The translations under genes and the position numbers were made by a program. The notes under the pieces were generated by a model, which made no database searches, was not told where the DNA came from, and was given only the letters and a program-made list of their open reading frames with translations. From the NCBI GenBank assembly GCA_027924585.1, contig BSBM01000877.1:6449501-6513500 (forward strand): a stretch of DNA of 64,000 nucleotides, read 5' to 3'. How positions within the stretch are numbered: the first letter of the stretch is position 1; the number at the start of each line of letters is the position of its first letter. This document shows, in pieces, positions 1 through 11,420 of this stretch. Origin of the DNA: Larix kaempferi (lineage: Eukaryota > Streptophyta > Pinopsida > Pinales > Pinaceae).

Positions 1-342
1 CTTAAATTGACGAACCATCGCAAAACACGTGGCAGTTTTCCATTCGCTCTATGAGCGAGGAATCTAGCTGACATTTGTTTTTCTCGAATGAAAAGTGTTG
101 ATAAACTTATGCATGCTTTTGTTGACCTGAACGTGAAGCCGACCTGGGCACTAACGAGACAAATTGACCGTCAAAAGAATATGTTCTGTCGGCCATAACA
201 TCTTTCATCAACATAATCACTCGATATTCGACAAGAGTCTGCCGACCACTCTTCACCAACTTCCATATTTTTAAATAATTACCCGACTATCTGTGCTAAT
301 TTAGCAGCCAAAGCGGTCCGCGTGAACTCAACCATCACAATG

Positions 343-662
343 CTTCGATCGAATTTGTTTCTTGTCGGTGGAGAAGTAAACAAACTTTTACACATGTGAT
401 ATATCAACTCGTCGACTACATCAGGTCGAATTTATGTCGAATCTCGACTCAACAACAACGCGGACAGCGGGGTAAGCATCTTATAGTCGACGACGAGCTT
501 CGTTCGACCGAATTTGTTTCTTGTCGGTGGAGAAGTCAACGAACTTTTACACATGCGATATATCAACTCGTCGACTACATTAGGTCAAATTTATGTCGAA
601 TCTCGACACAACAACAACGCGGACAGCGGGGTAAGCATCTTATGGTCAACGACGAGCTTCGT
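343..662. repeat. 159-bp tandem duplication, two copies
   Basis: The string GAATTTGTTTCTTGTCGGTG starts at 351 and again at 510, giving a 159-bp unit repeated twice with only scattered substitutions. Because 159 is 53 codons, one plus-strand frame stays open across both copies (396-698) and encodes a duplicated 53-residue segment containing IYQLVDYIRSNLCRIS. The open frame is probably a by-product of the repeat rather than a gene. Confidence 0.9.
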
Positions 663-1007
663 TTGATGAGGGGTCGCGGTAGAGCTTTGTTCGTTTGATG
701 GCTGTCAACACGTCGACCAATATCTTTAATTAGCGACAGAAACGTTCTTGGTTTCACTATTTGGCTGCATTATTTCGACATACATAATACTCGATTGCTG
801 TAACCGGTAATGGTGTAGTCCATTTCAACGGTTGATGTTTTATGAATATGAGATGAATTCCGCACTTGAATAAACATAACATTGGAAATACTTGGAAGAA
901 GAAGCTATTGATTTGGCAGATTGTTGTGGAATAAAGGAGCTTTGCCAAAACCCTACCAGGACTGTCAAAGACAACACAAGTTAAATTTAATTGCACAGGC
1001 AGCTTAT

Positions 1008-1140
1008 GGGGAATGTTACAAATCAACGACTGTATGATTGATTTGGTGATTCAGAGTAGGCGATTTGGCGATTTGGGAATGTTAGAAATCAACAACTGTA
1101 TGACGGGAAGCGATTTGGAAATTCAGAGTGGGCGGAAGTG
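1008..1140. repeat. 66-bp tandem duplication
   Basis: GGGAATGTTA.AAATCAAC.ACTGTATGA occurs at about 1010 and again at about 1076, followed in both by a GATTTGG...ATTCAGAGT stretch. The copies are diverged by substitutions and a small indel. No gene is associated. Confidence 0.75.
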
Positions 1141-1565
1141 AAAAGCCCGAGGGTTGCTTGTAAAGCAAGCCACGCCCAGCAGATGGCGACAGGTCATTGG
1201 CGGGAGGGACGAACACGCGACAGGATTCCATTCGCTCCATAAGTGAGGAATCTAGCAGACGTGGATGGTCAAGCTTCTCGTTGGTGAAACGCCTTCGACG
1301 TAATTATTTACATATTTGTATTTATGTTTGAAAGATATTGTATGCTTTTTTTAATTTTAATTTATCTTTGTATCTTATTGTTAATGTGACTTATCCATGC
1401 AAGTTCATTTAGATTACAACTTTTTTGATGATTTTCCATCTCTTGTGAGCTCATGATTTCATTTTTTTGTTTTGGTTTTAAGTGAATTTATTAATTTTAC
1501 TTTATTTTGCTTGCACAATTTTTTATTTATTAACAAAATTTAAATTTTAGGGAACACGAGAACAT

Positions 1566-1813
1566 ATGGAAATTGGTGGTGAGGATATAGGTTCTTTGAT
1601 GGACGTGGACATTGGCATTGAGGTAATTTTGTTAATAATTGAACTATTATTTTCAATTTTTTTTATAAGTTTAATATTTTTTTTTTTTTAATTTAGTTTT
1701 AAATTGTTTAAATAATTTATGAGATTCATAATTTTCTTTTATACATGTTGCAGGTCGGGTCTCTTCGAGGCAAAGGGAAGACCCTAGACATATTGCATAT
1801 ATCTGCATGTTGA
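1566..1813 (+). CDS. Tiny two-exon reading frame, 38 aa, unrecognised
   Basis: An ATG at 1566 opens a 19-codon exon (1566-1622, starting MEIGGEDIGSLMDVD). It ends in GAG followed by a GTAATT donor. A T-rich intron (1623-1753) ends in TTGCAG. The second exon (1754-1813, starting VGSLRGKGKT) continues in phase 0 to a TGA, giving 38 residues in all. A further acceptor-like TTTTAG lies just upstream at about 1551, so this may be the last two exons of a longer gene or transposon transcript. The protein is acidic in exon 1 and basic in exon 2. I recognise no family. The splice sites are good, but nothing proves expression. Confidence 0.3.
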
Positions 1814-2699
1814 TACATATATTGTAGTTGTTTTGGACATCCAAGACATTATTTTTGGATTATATATGTACATTGAACTCACATATTCAGGAATTTTGTT
1901 TTTTGGATTATATACATGTACATTGAACTTACATATTATGTATTTGCTTTGAATGATCTAACTTTTTTGGGGGGCTAATTACATAGCATACTTTGTGTGG
2001 TAAATGCTTAGAATATGATTTTGCATGATGTTCATGAATGTATGTTCAATATTGAAATGGTTTTAAAATATATTTGTACACATGTTTTAATGTTTAAAGT
2101 ACTTTATTTTATGAATAATATAAAGTACATGTGATTGTTGTTGGAGCCTGTCCTAAAAAACTGGAATAATTTATATCACTGTGTGATGTAGAACAACAAT
2201 ATTTAGTTGATGTACCTTCTTTTCGTAATTTTCAGATTGCAAATTTTATGTAAAGTAGACATTAATTATTTGTTTTTTTAAAGTAGTTCATAGAATATAG
2301 TGTTTTGTAGTTTGCACTCTTGAATATTTCTTTATTGAATTTCAGTATATGCTATCCTTAAGTTTTGATAGGTGCAATCTAAAGTTACAAGTTTTAAGAC
2401 CTGCAGGATTTAATCCTTGAGTGCAGATGTGTAGTATAGACAATTTTTTAGTGCATATATTTGAATTTTTGAGTGCAAATGTAGAAATTTATGAGTGCAG
2501 ATGTAAAACTTTTTGGGTGTAGATGTAAAAAAAATTAGTGAAGGTTTCAACCCTCTTGGTTGTCTTTTAAGCTTCAGAATTTCATATAAATAATAACTTG
2601 AATCTTATATAAATGATTCATACTTTCAATTTTTAACTAATGATTCATATGTTCAATGTTCAGGTACAACACTTTTGTAGTTGGTGAACTATAGATGCT
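1814..2699. other. A+T-rich non-coding stretch with short degenerate repeats
   Basis: No gene is visible. Between about 2418 and 2530 the motif GAGTGCAGATGTA recurs four to five times with spacing near 25-30 bp. At 1855-1935 a TTTTTGGATTATAT-ATGTACATTGAACT block is duplicated. Confidence 0.5.
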
Positions 2700-2939
2700 A
2701 CTGAAATCATGGCAAATGGGGATTTAACGATTTTTTTTTTTTTAATCATAAGCAAGGATTTCAGGATTGTGAATCTTATGCTAAATTAGAGCAATGATTT
2801 TAGACAACAATTTGATGAATTTTCATCGGTTTGTTGTAAATAATCATTGCTCTAATTTAGCATAAATTTCACAATCGTGCAGTCATTATTTGTGATTAAA
2901 AATCAAATGATTTTTATCTCCATTTGCCATGATTTCAGT
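2700..2939. mobile_element. 240-bp fold-back MITE
   Basis: The left end ACTGAAATCATGGCAAATGG is mirrored by the right end reading CCATTTGCCATGATTTCAGT, so the terminal inverted repeats match over about 20 bp. Pairing continues inward: ATGCTAAATTAGAGCAATGAT near 2779 against ATCATTGCTCTAATTTAGCAT near 2846. The whole element could fold into one long hairpin with its loop near 2815-2835. There is no coding capacity. Flanks read CTA on the left and TTA on the right when the ends are taken as CTGAAATC, which hints at a degraded 3-bp TWA target duplication (PIF/Harbinger-like). The superfamily is uncertain. Confidence 0.8.
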
Positions 2940-2984
2940 TATGCGAACTTAAATAATTATGTTCAATTCCATCATCATATAAAA

Positions 2985-3132
2985 CCAGATCTTCATATAA
3001 TCTATATCAAATGGAACTAAATTCTATCTACACAAGTGACGTTGTCAAGAATTCAAAATCAGATCTTCATATAATCTAGATCAAATGGAACTAAATTCTA
3101 TCTACACAAGTGATATTATTCTTGTGCATGTA
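2985..3132. repeat. 74-bp tandem duplication
   Basis: CAGATCTTCATATAATCTA followed by ATCAAATGGAACTAAATTC and CTACACAAGTGA occurs at 2985 and again at 3059. The copies are nearly identical. No gene is associated. Confidence 0.85.
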
Positions 3133-4189
3133 TCATTTATTTAAAAACCATAGGTTGGCAAATTTCCAAAAATTTCATGGATCATATTCATATGAATTGT
3201 TCATCCCACCACAAAGCCACTAATGGATCAAGAATAATAATTTCTCATTTATATAAATAATAATTTCATTCATCATACAATTTTACTATTCTATAATTGT
3301 CTATTAATAATACATTAGAGAAACATGAAATGGATTCATCATAATCCAAATCTTTTCACGAAATTACACATTAAAGACCACACATATTACCCTAAAATCC
3401 TTCAAATTCAATTATGGTCAAATGGTTTTTAACTATACAACCACATATCAAAATTGATTTAAGGATTCCAATTTAGGATTTCCTTCTCATATTTAAATAC
3501 CATAGATCCCCCAATATAATGGACTCAATTAGCTTAATCTAATATAGGTAATAATAGACAATCAACTTGTTATAGAGAATTCTCCATCATTTTCAAACAT
3601 TTCTTAAACAATTTAATCCTACATCAATAAGTCATACACCACATGTCCATATTTCCACATGACATAACATAATTATTCAATCATGTCCAAGAATTCAAAC
3701 ATTTCTTAAACAATTTAATCCTACATCAATAAGTCATACATCACATGTCCATATTTCAACATGACATAACATAATTACTCAACCATGTCTAAGAATCTTT
3801 AAGCAATCATTCTTAACAATTAACAATGTTTTTACGAGATCATGTTTAAACTCTTATTCTAGTTCCCATACATTACTTGTAAAATTACATTTGCAATCAA
3901 CATTCCATATTTGAAAGACACCTCAAGATCATAGTCATAGTTCTCAATATAAAAATATATTGTACACAACATTTGACATGCACAAAACAAGTATAAATCT
4001 CTATTCATCATCATTAAATCTTACACAATCATCTTCCACATAGAGGCTAAAATGATACCATGGGTCTCCTATAGTTATCTTAACCATGATCAATTCATTT
4101 CCGATATGGTTAAAAACATCGCAATGGAATGTCGCCCTCAATTATTCTTTCATGGTCATATTTGGACATTTTCCATTTTCTAGTTTTTA
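3133..4189. other. Non-coding A+T-rich stretch containing a 102-bp tandem duplication
   Basis: The unit starting TCAAACATTTCTTAAACAAT at 3593 is repeated at 3695 (period 102 bp, about 95 percent alike by eye), covering 3593-3796. The rest of the stretch shows no frames or motifs that I recognise. It lies downstream of the minus-strand transposase-like relic and may include its 3' flank. Confidence 0.6.
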
Positions 4190-7100
4190 ATTTATTTTTT
4201 TCGATGGAACTTGTACTAATTTGATTTGAAATGCACATAGTAAATGACTATATTGACAACATATAACATCAGGTTCATAATCTTGAAAGTAGACATAATT
4301 TTCAGTCATATGGGTTTGTTGAAAAAAATAACCTTTTCAAATGATGGATCCTCTCTCATATGTAAATCCTTTGTCATTGTAGTCCTCCAATAACTTCATC
4401 TTTCCTTCCGTGCATCGCATCAAATAATATTTCACCTTTTCTTTGTTGTCTAAAGGTGCAATCACAGCGAAAACATCTTCTGTGAAAATTACAATTGACG
4501 TGAGGGTATTTAAATCAATTAAATTGACTATACACATAAGGTGATGGATGTAACAATGAACAATCAACAAAGAATTTGTAAGTTCTAGATATATACATAA
4601 TTTATATGAAATGAACAATCATTGTTTATAGTTTATTTCATTACATTCTCTAATAAGATCTGAAATTCTATCGCCATGAGATGATATTGTTATTTCTTCT
4701 GATTCTAATTCTTCTAAGCTTGCTAATGGCATTTTTCCCTTTGGATTAATCTCTGTGTGTTTCCAATGTTTTACGTAGTTGTTCGTTATGTTTTCACAAA
4801 CTTCTGTAGATTCAACATTTTCAATGCAAATATGACAAAAGCATGATTGCTTTCTACTGTCAAATGCAAACACATTTTGGAAGGATTTTGTTTGAATAGA
4901 GTGTAAATCTCTAGTCCCATGTATGGTGCCAGTCTCATATGGGATTGATGTATATATATCTTGGATTCCAACAAGCCAAAAGAACCTACACAATATATGA
5001 CAAAATACAAAGGACAACTTTTAATGTTAGTGTACATATACTTAAATGATCGAAGTTTGCAAATATTTTTTTTTTTAAATTGACAATTAATATAAATAAA
5101 AAACCGTGTACATACCTGTGAACATCTTTTGATTGTTGATTATAATCATGGCTTAGATGTAATTAACACCATTGGACAACCTCTGCAGCTGAATGAAATC
5201 GCACGGAAGAATGGTTCATTTGCCATCTTCGAAGTGCTCTTTTTACACATGCTCCTGCACCATCATGTTCACCTTTTCCATGTCCAGTTTCAAATAAATT
5301 CCAACGATGTTTAATTTTCGTTTCTTTATGAAGTCAACATAACCAAAAAAATGATCATGAATAATTAAATTGTCCCCCACATCCATCCGACCATATCCAA
5401 TGTTCATTGAATTTAACTTCACGTATTTTTAATGATTCATAGAAAATATTTTCAATACAATGCTAAACAAAATGTGTATCGTGTGTACAATCATCACTGA
5501 TATAAAAATGATATTCTTTTATCACATCTCAATTGTCACACGTGCTTTCAATGCCATCACCATCGTGTTGAGAATGTCTATATAGAACATGGACAAATAT
5601 TGAAACTTGGTTATAATGATATTATTCACTTTGTATCTCCTTTTGTGTAGCAAATGTATAGTTTTATGCAAAATCAACCACAGAAAAAATTGTTCTGGGT
5701 GGAAAAATTTCACGAGACTGTTTGAATTGAAGATCTTGCCATCGTGCTCTATGTGAATGCTTGGTGTATCTATAAATTTCACTTTCAAATTTCTTCATAA
5801 AATATGTCACACATATTTTATCTTCTCACAAATCAATTCGCTTGGAATGTACATCACTAGAACTTCTAGCATAATTGATGTATTCATATCTTCTCCAATC
5901 AACGGTTACATTTGACTGATCATTATTAATAGGATATTTATTGCAGAATAAAACTAGATTCCCACAATGATGACAATGTTTTCCATTGACACATTTCTTA
6001 TTGTAGAATAGTTCATCGTGATCTCTCTCACATAGAATTTGAGATATGAATTCATGTATTGTGGGTGGAGATGGTGAATTTTTCCAAAACATTTTACCAA
6101 ATTCAAGAAAAATGTCGTAATATAATTCAAATTGCACATAATAACGACAACATGTGTCACGTATAGTAATAGGTCTAACATACCATGGTTTTTGTTGCGC
6201 ATATGTAGCGATTGACATATTAATTCCACAATGATCCTCCTTGAATTTATTGAACAATTATACTTGTGTCATTTCCATTATATGTTTTGCATGGATTTCG
6301 TATTCATTTCGTGATACTCTTTGTCGTATCACATCTCTTGAATTTGGTGAAACTTGAGCATTTTACAACCAATATTTATGTACAATATCCTTAACACCTT
6401 CTCTCATTCTATCCTTGTAAGGATGTCTACAAATAATTGTCCAATATGCAAGTTCATCATTTTCATCTATTTGCATTCTGAATTTGTTATGTTTGTATCA
6501 TTTATTTCTTGAGGTTCCTATTGTTTTTGCTAGTTGTGTTGTCAAACGATTTTGTCTAGTACTAGCTGAAATAATTGCTGTTTGAATTGCTCTAGGTGTA
6601 GCTTTGGTATCTTTCTTCCTCGATTTTTCAATTTTTTTTATTGCATCACTTATATTTTCTATCACATTATATTTCAATTTCGACTCTTTTGTCGCCTTGT
6701 GAATAACCAATAATGACGTAGCACCTCTTAACTTCTTGGACACTAATAAACATCTCAAAATTTGCGCTTGTCCTGCTATTGAATATTGTTTGAGAAAATT
6801 ATCATAAATTTGCATAGCACGATATCGTGCAACATGTGTGGCTATTTTTTCTCCATATTTGTCACAATCAATGTCTTTTAACATTCCATCATCAATGGTG
6901 AAAACACCTATACATTAAGTTAAATTTAATTTAACATATATCCAAAAATACAATACTTTATAAAAAATGAATTTGGAAAATACATGATATATACATACCA
7001 AGTCCAATTTCTTGTTCTTGAACTTGATCTTCAATATTGACTTCATTAACATTAGCATGTAAATCCTATTTACATCTTCAACAATGATATCTTCAGCTTC

Positions 7101-7304
7101 AATTTGTTCTTCTTGTACTCTATTTTCAATATCCATTTCATCAACATTATCATGTAAATTTGTATTTGTATCTTCAATAATTGTCTCTTCTGTTTGTGCA
7201 ATCGTTGCTTTTTTGACAGGATATCTGAGTCTTTTTGTTACCCTCTGAACATCATCATCACGTTTACAATCACTTTTTATTTGGCGGTTTCTCTTACTAC
7301 CCAT
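4190..7304 (-). pseudogene. Four-exon transposase-like gene relic with DDE-type motifs
   Basis: Reading the minus strand, exon 1 (7304 to 6999) starts MGSKRNRQIKSDCKRDDD. It is basic, then acidic, with a duplicated segment and one frameshift near 7065. A clean intron (6998-6908, GTATGT...TATAG) joins it to exon 2 (6907-5116). That exon stays in one frame for about 1.8 kb but holds about eleven stop codons. It carries a conserved AYWTIICRHPYKDRMREG block, a CxxC-like GKHCHHCGNLVLF segment, and VVDFA-stop-NYTF. These are followed by YISDDCTHDTHFV, IWSDGCGGQF and ETGHGKGEHDGAGACVKRAL. A second intron (5115-4986) splices exactly into exon 3, which starts RFFWLVGIQD and includes GTRDLHSIQTKS. A last exon from about 4481 contains EDVFAVIAPLDNKEKVKYYL and runs to about 4190. 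The Asp of VDFA, the Asp of SDG and the HGKG..DG block look like a DDE/D catalytic core. From memory, similar proteins occur widely in mosses, lycophytes, ferns and gymnosperms as unnamed proteins; I cannot name the superfamily. Confidence 0.75.
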
Positions 7305-7454
7305 GATTGTTTAATATGTAGAGGTTAAATTAAAGAATCATCACTTTATAGTAAAAAAATAAAAATTTAAGATTTAAAAACATTTACTAATTTTTTTTTT
7401 GAGTCTTTCAACCATTTATAAAAACATGAACTGAAATTTACTTCACCTTATAAA

Positions 7455-7770
7455 AATCTTGTAAGAGTCCTTTGAAGAAATACTCCTTGGAAAGAAATTT
7501 CCTTTGAAAAAAACTCTTGAAAAGAAATAAGAAATATCATTGGAAATAAATAAAAAAACTCCTTAGAAATAAATCTCATTTGAAGAAAAACTCTTGGAAA
7601 GAAATAAGAACTCCTTGGCAATAAATCTCCTTTGAAAAAATGAAAAAAATAAAAATGCCTTGAAAATAAATAAAAACTCATTGGAAAGAAATTTCCTCTG
7701 AAAAAACCCCTTGGAAAGAAATAAGAACTCCTTGAAAAAAATCTCTTTTGAAAAACCCCTTCAAAAATAT
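7455..7770. repeat. Degenerate purine-rich minisatellite
   Basis: Variants of CTCCTTGGAAAGAAAT and TCTCCTTTGAAAAAA alternate about six times at roughly 45-60 bp spacing. The minus strand is therefore open for long runs of Phe/Leu/Ser codons, which is an effect of the repeat and not a gene. It lies 150 bp upstream of the transposase-like relic. Confidence 0.75.
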
Positions 7771-8779
7771 TTTATATAGACCTCTACGAAAAAAAAAGAT
7801 GCGAAATAATGACTCCTTTAGTTTTATTTATACAATTGTAAATTATTTTTTTTTTATTTTTTTTCGGCTGACGAAATTTTTTTGTGTTTTGTTTTTCGGC
7901 CAAATAATCGTTGTCAATTTTAACGGTGTGGTAACGGAAAATATTTATTCGGCCGAATAATATCTGAGACCCGAAAACAATGTTGTTTTCAGGCTTCTTT
8001 ATTTTTGGAAGGGAAAAGACATCTGTTACAGTGCAAATCGACTGTCGGACATGATACCATTAGTTTAACCATTGAATCTACTCTCTGTTGGTATAGATTT
8101 TGTTGTGTTTAGGTGGAATCTGATAATTGTAATTATTTTTTTTGTTTACATGTGTCCAGTTTGGTTTCATCGATTTCAAAATGAGGTGAAATGAACAATC
8201 CATAACTTTAAAAATACACCATAAAAAAAATTGAAAAAAATATGGTGTAGTTAATTGGAGTGTCTACTTCAAAAGGGTATTCTTAGATGTTTTAGTTTTA
8301 TTGTAAATTAAAAGAAATGTTGTGTAAAAAAAAAACATGTTGAAAATCGACAAGCTTTCCCCATTGATCGAATTCAAAAAAATATAATAATTAGTATATA
8401 GATCCATTGGTTACAAAATTATAGTCATGCAGTAGTACATTTTGTGTAGATTGTCGTAACATATTTTGTTTTTACAAAACACAAGTTTAACAATGATTTC
8501 ATCCTCCTCGAAAAACATGACTATTTTTTAGTCCCTTCATTTTATAAGAACATATTGTCGAACATTTTCCAAATTGACATATCAAATCTCAATAAAAAAA
8601 TTTGAAAAATAATGAATAGAAATCTAACATAATTCTTTAAAAGTTTTATTTTTACTGAAAAGTGAAATTCTAAACAAAAATATCACTTTTGTTCACACAA
8701 AGTTGAAAAACATGAAAAAATCAGATTTATTTTCTCATAAGACCCCCCAAAATAGACACCCATCTTCATGGATTCACCC
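7771..8779. other. Intergenic A+T-rich stretch, nothing recognised
   Basis: Between 7860 and 7990 the motif TTCGGC(C/T) recurs four times and CCCGAAAACAA/GTTTTCAGG forms a short inverted pair (7970-7993). Otherwise I see no gene, repeat or element boundary. Confidence 0.4.
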
Positions 8780-9222
8780 CATGTGAATGGCGACGATTAC
8801 CATTATAGAAGGTTTACATAATTCATTTTTCCATAGGGCAAGTAAACATCTATTAAAAATCCCAAAAGCAAGTGGAATACTCGTCACAACCAACAATGAA
8901 TACATAGGTGATAGCAATAGGAGGCATAGGCATAGCAGAGTAGTGGACCACATGAAGGGCACACCCCTTCATTAGCCCCATAGTTTTAGGTAGGGTTCTC
9001 CTTGCAAGGAGACACCCCTATCTTTTTGGTTTACTGTGTAAGGTTTCAATCTATGTTGTGTATGCTTCTAGAAGCTAGGTTAAAGTAGGCCCCTCTTATA
9101 AAAGGGCTCACCCAGCTCATTAATAAAGTTTGATGGTTCTTGCCTCAGTCTTACGGTGTGAATAGCTGTTTCTATTGTGTTATTTCCTATTATTCTCAAT
9201 AAACTTATTTGTATAAAAATCA
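8780..9222 (+). mobile_element. 5' LTR remnant of the Ty3/gypsy element (left edge uncertain)
   Basis: The right edge is defined by CA at 9221-9222, then a 2-nt spacer and a tRNA-like primer site at 9225. Upstream lie a TATA box (TATAAAAG, 9097-9104) and a polyadenylation signal AATAAA (9122-9127), in the order expected for U3-R-U5. I could not find the TG start or a matching 3' LTR, so the left boundary given is a guess. Confidence 0.55.
9097..9104 (+). promoter_or_regulatory. TATA box of the LTR promoter
   Basis: TATAAAAG lies 25 bp upstream of the AATAAA signal and 125 bp from the LTR end. It fits an LTR promoter driving the element to the right. Confidence 0.5.
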
Positions 9223-9224
9223 AT

Positions 9225-9240
9225 TGGTATAAGAGTTAGA
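9225..9240 (+). other. Primer-binding site (initiator Met tRNA type)
   Basis: TGGTATAAGAGTTAGA differs only by a few bases from the usual plant iMet primer site TGGTATCAGAGC. It starts 2 nt after the LTR's terminal CA, the usual spacing. Confidence 0.6.
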
Positions 9241-10039
9241 TCCTTCCAACTTTCACTAGAAAGATACCCAATTCCATTCAACTTTTGATCAAAATTTTCT
9301 TTTATCTTATCTTGGGCACTAGGGTTTCCTCTTCTCATAGGGCTTCCCAATTTGTCCAGCGCCCTCTTGAAAAAATTTGTGGCATCTTGTGTACACTTCT
9401 CAAGGACAACGTGAGCCATGTTCTTTTTTAGGTGATCCCTCTAGCTAGGTTTTTCAACGTTTCTCTGCAACCTAAGCTCTCTAGCTAGAGTTTTTGGATT
9501 TCTCTCCCATCTAAGCCGCATTTCTCTTCAATGTGAGTTGCTAACTAGGTTTTCAAAGGTTCCACTTAAATATGAGCTCAGGGATTTTGAGGTTGGTGCG
9601 CACTCCTTAGGGTCAACGTAAGTCCATGTAGGTGCTCTTCCAGGTTTGGTTCATTCCAGAGGTGTTATGCTCTACTAGATCAAGTTGGCTCTACTTTGTA
9701 GCTTTTGTTTCAGGCTTTTTTTCCCAAGATTATTCAACTAGAAATTTCAGAACAAGTATGTGTGTGTTTTGGTTGGCAAGGAATATTTTTTGCCCCTTTA
9801 AATCCATATCTCAACCTTCTATTGCAAATCGTTCCATATTTGGGTAGCTTGGCATTGGTCGACTACTTGCAACGATGAAATCAAGGGCATTTGTGCCCTC
9901 TCTAGTAGTGTGACCCTACTCAGTGTCCCTTTAAGAGTATTTGTGAGACATATCTAGGGCATCTAGTCCCTCTATAGCAGTGTGTCCCTCGTAAAAGGCT
10001 CTTTTAGTGCCATTCGGAGCGATATCTGCTCCTTGGCAG
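9241..10039 (+). other. Leader region of the gypsy element
   Basis: This is a long untranslated-looking leader between the primer site and gag. CTAGCTAG(G/A)TTTTT and (C/A)CCTAAGC words recur between 9435 and 9560. No open frame of interest is present. Confidence 0.4.
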
Positions 10040-10960
10040 CTTGGGTGTCGATGAAAATCATGCCTCCACGTAGGGACACCTCTCCAGAGGATTCTTTGAT
10101 GTCCTATCCCATCAAATATTTGGCTCTAGCCTTCAACAAATTGATGTGGCTACAACAACGATGATCTCCATCCCCTTTGTAGTTGGATACTCATTTCCAA
10201 CTCCATAAATTTGTTGGATAGTGAATGGAGAGGCCGTAGACTCCTAGATCCAGAGCGTCTCCACTTATTTCAAGACCTCACTAAACATGGACGAGGAGAG
10301 TAAGTTGTAGATTGCAAGTCTTCAATTTGAAGGCATTGCTGAGGCCCGATGGGATACTCAACTAGACACCCCATCTATGGTGATTGAGCTAAGTACTGCC
10401 CCTAGTGAGGAGCTTCCCACTATAGCTTCTTGAGAATATTTTTGTCAAGCTCTTTGAACTCAGTTTTGTCCTCCCGGGTACCATCATAGTTTGCTTGCTC
10501 GTTGGTTACAACCCAGATAACTCTCAAGTTAGTCAATCCAAAGTTACATTGACCTCTTATCCAAGCTTCACATCCAACTACACATCCAAGACCCCGAAGA
10601 GGTACTAATTGTCAAATTTAGTTTTGGTTTATTTTTGGTTATCCATCAGGAAGTTGATTTATTAGATAAAACCTCTTTAGATAAGGATTTTATTCAAGCT
10701 TTGGCGGTGGAATACAAGGTAGTGCCCAGAATACACTCTCCTCAACCTAATCCCAACACTTATGCTTCAACATTGTCCTCCCCCTCTACTTAGCCTAATG
10801 CTCCATGGTGTCATCTCCACAAGACACATTCTCACTCTATTGTGGAGTGTCGAGTTCTTAAGAAAAGTTGCCCAAAACAAACATTGTTTGTCGAACCCAC
10901 ATCACCCTCCACCACTCAGGCCCCTTTCTCAGACATTATTTCCTTGGATAATCCCACAGA
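10040..10960 (+). pseudogene. gag remnant of Ty3/gypsy element
   Basis: The reading is broken by stops and frameshifts. Recognisable parts are a start-like MPPRRDTSPEDS near 10062 and a capsid-like LQFEGIAEARWDTQLD near 10320-10375, which matches the usual gag pattern of a hydrophobic run before a Trp and Gln. A nucleocapsid-like tail, HSIVECRVLKK, lies near 10830-10865. Gag would package element RNA into cytoplasmic particles. No full zinc knuckle is left. The product would be non-functional. Confidence 0.5.
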
Positions 10961-10969
10961 TTTAGATCC

Positions 10970-11420
10970 AACCCTCTTGTTGATGACGTTTGTTGATTCT
11001 ATCAAGGATCCTACTCTATTTACACATAACTGCAAAATCAAACACATATTGGCAACATTGATCCTAGACAATGGAAACCATAAGAATCTTGTGTACCAGG
11101 CCTTAGTCCATTGTCTTTAGATACATACTACTCCTCACCCAATTCCCTACAGTTGGGGTGGGTACAATAAGATGGGATCCGTTTAACTGTCTCTCAACAT
11201 TGTATAGTGACTTTTGCAATCGATCCCTTTAAGTACACTATAGTGTGTGATGTGTCTCCCCTCGATTGTGCCGACTTGTTGTTGAGACTTCCTTACCAGC
11301 AACAACGTCATGTTGTTTACATGGACAAATCCCACCAATATCACCTTCAGTTGGATGGTCACACTTATGTTCTTACTTCCTCCACCACACAACGCACCGT
11401 TCTATTGGCTGATCCAATGC
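10970..11420 (+). pseudogene. Aspartic protease region of Ty3/gypsy element
   Basis: The frame reads ATLILDNGNHKNLVYQALV (11050-11110), where ILDNG corresponds to the retroviral-type protease active-site motif with Asp followed by Asn-Gly instead of Ser/Thr-Gly. It continues through VTFAIDPFKYTIVCDVSPLD and LRLPYQQQRHVVYMDKSH, a linker typical of gypsy pol before RT. A stop lies at about 11120 and others near 11185-11205. The enzyme would cut the Gag-Pol polyprotein. The breaks make this copy inactive. Confidence 0.6.

Larger units (their letters stand above)
1..1300. other. Moderate-GC block with internal duplications, no gene seen
   Basis: No coding family is recognisable here. The phrase CCATTCGCTC followed by a conserved AGGAATCTAGC occurs near 39-68 and again near 1228-1257, so this block begins and ends with a related direct repeat about 1.19 kb apart. 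Two tandem duplications lie inside and are listed separately. The composition (many TCGA/CGAC words) differs from the A+T-rich flank that starts near 1300. It may be a decayed LTR or a satellite-like remnant, but I cannot assign it. Confidence 0.4.

Noticed and set aside
7448-7681. Minus-strand Phe/Leu/Ser-rich open frame
   Set aside because: It is a by-product of the GAAAGAAAT-type tandem repeat.
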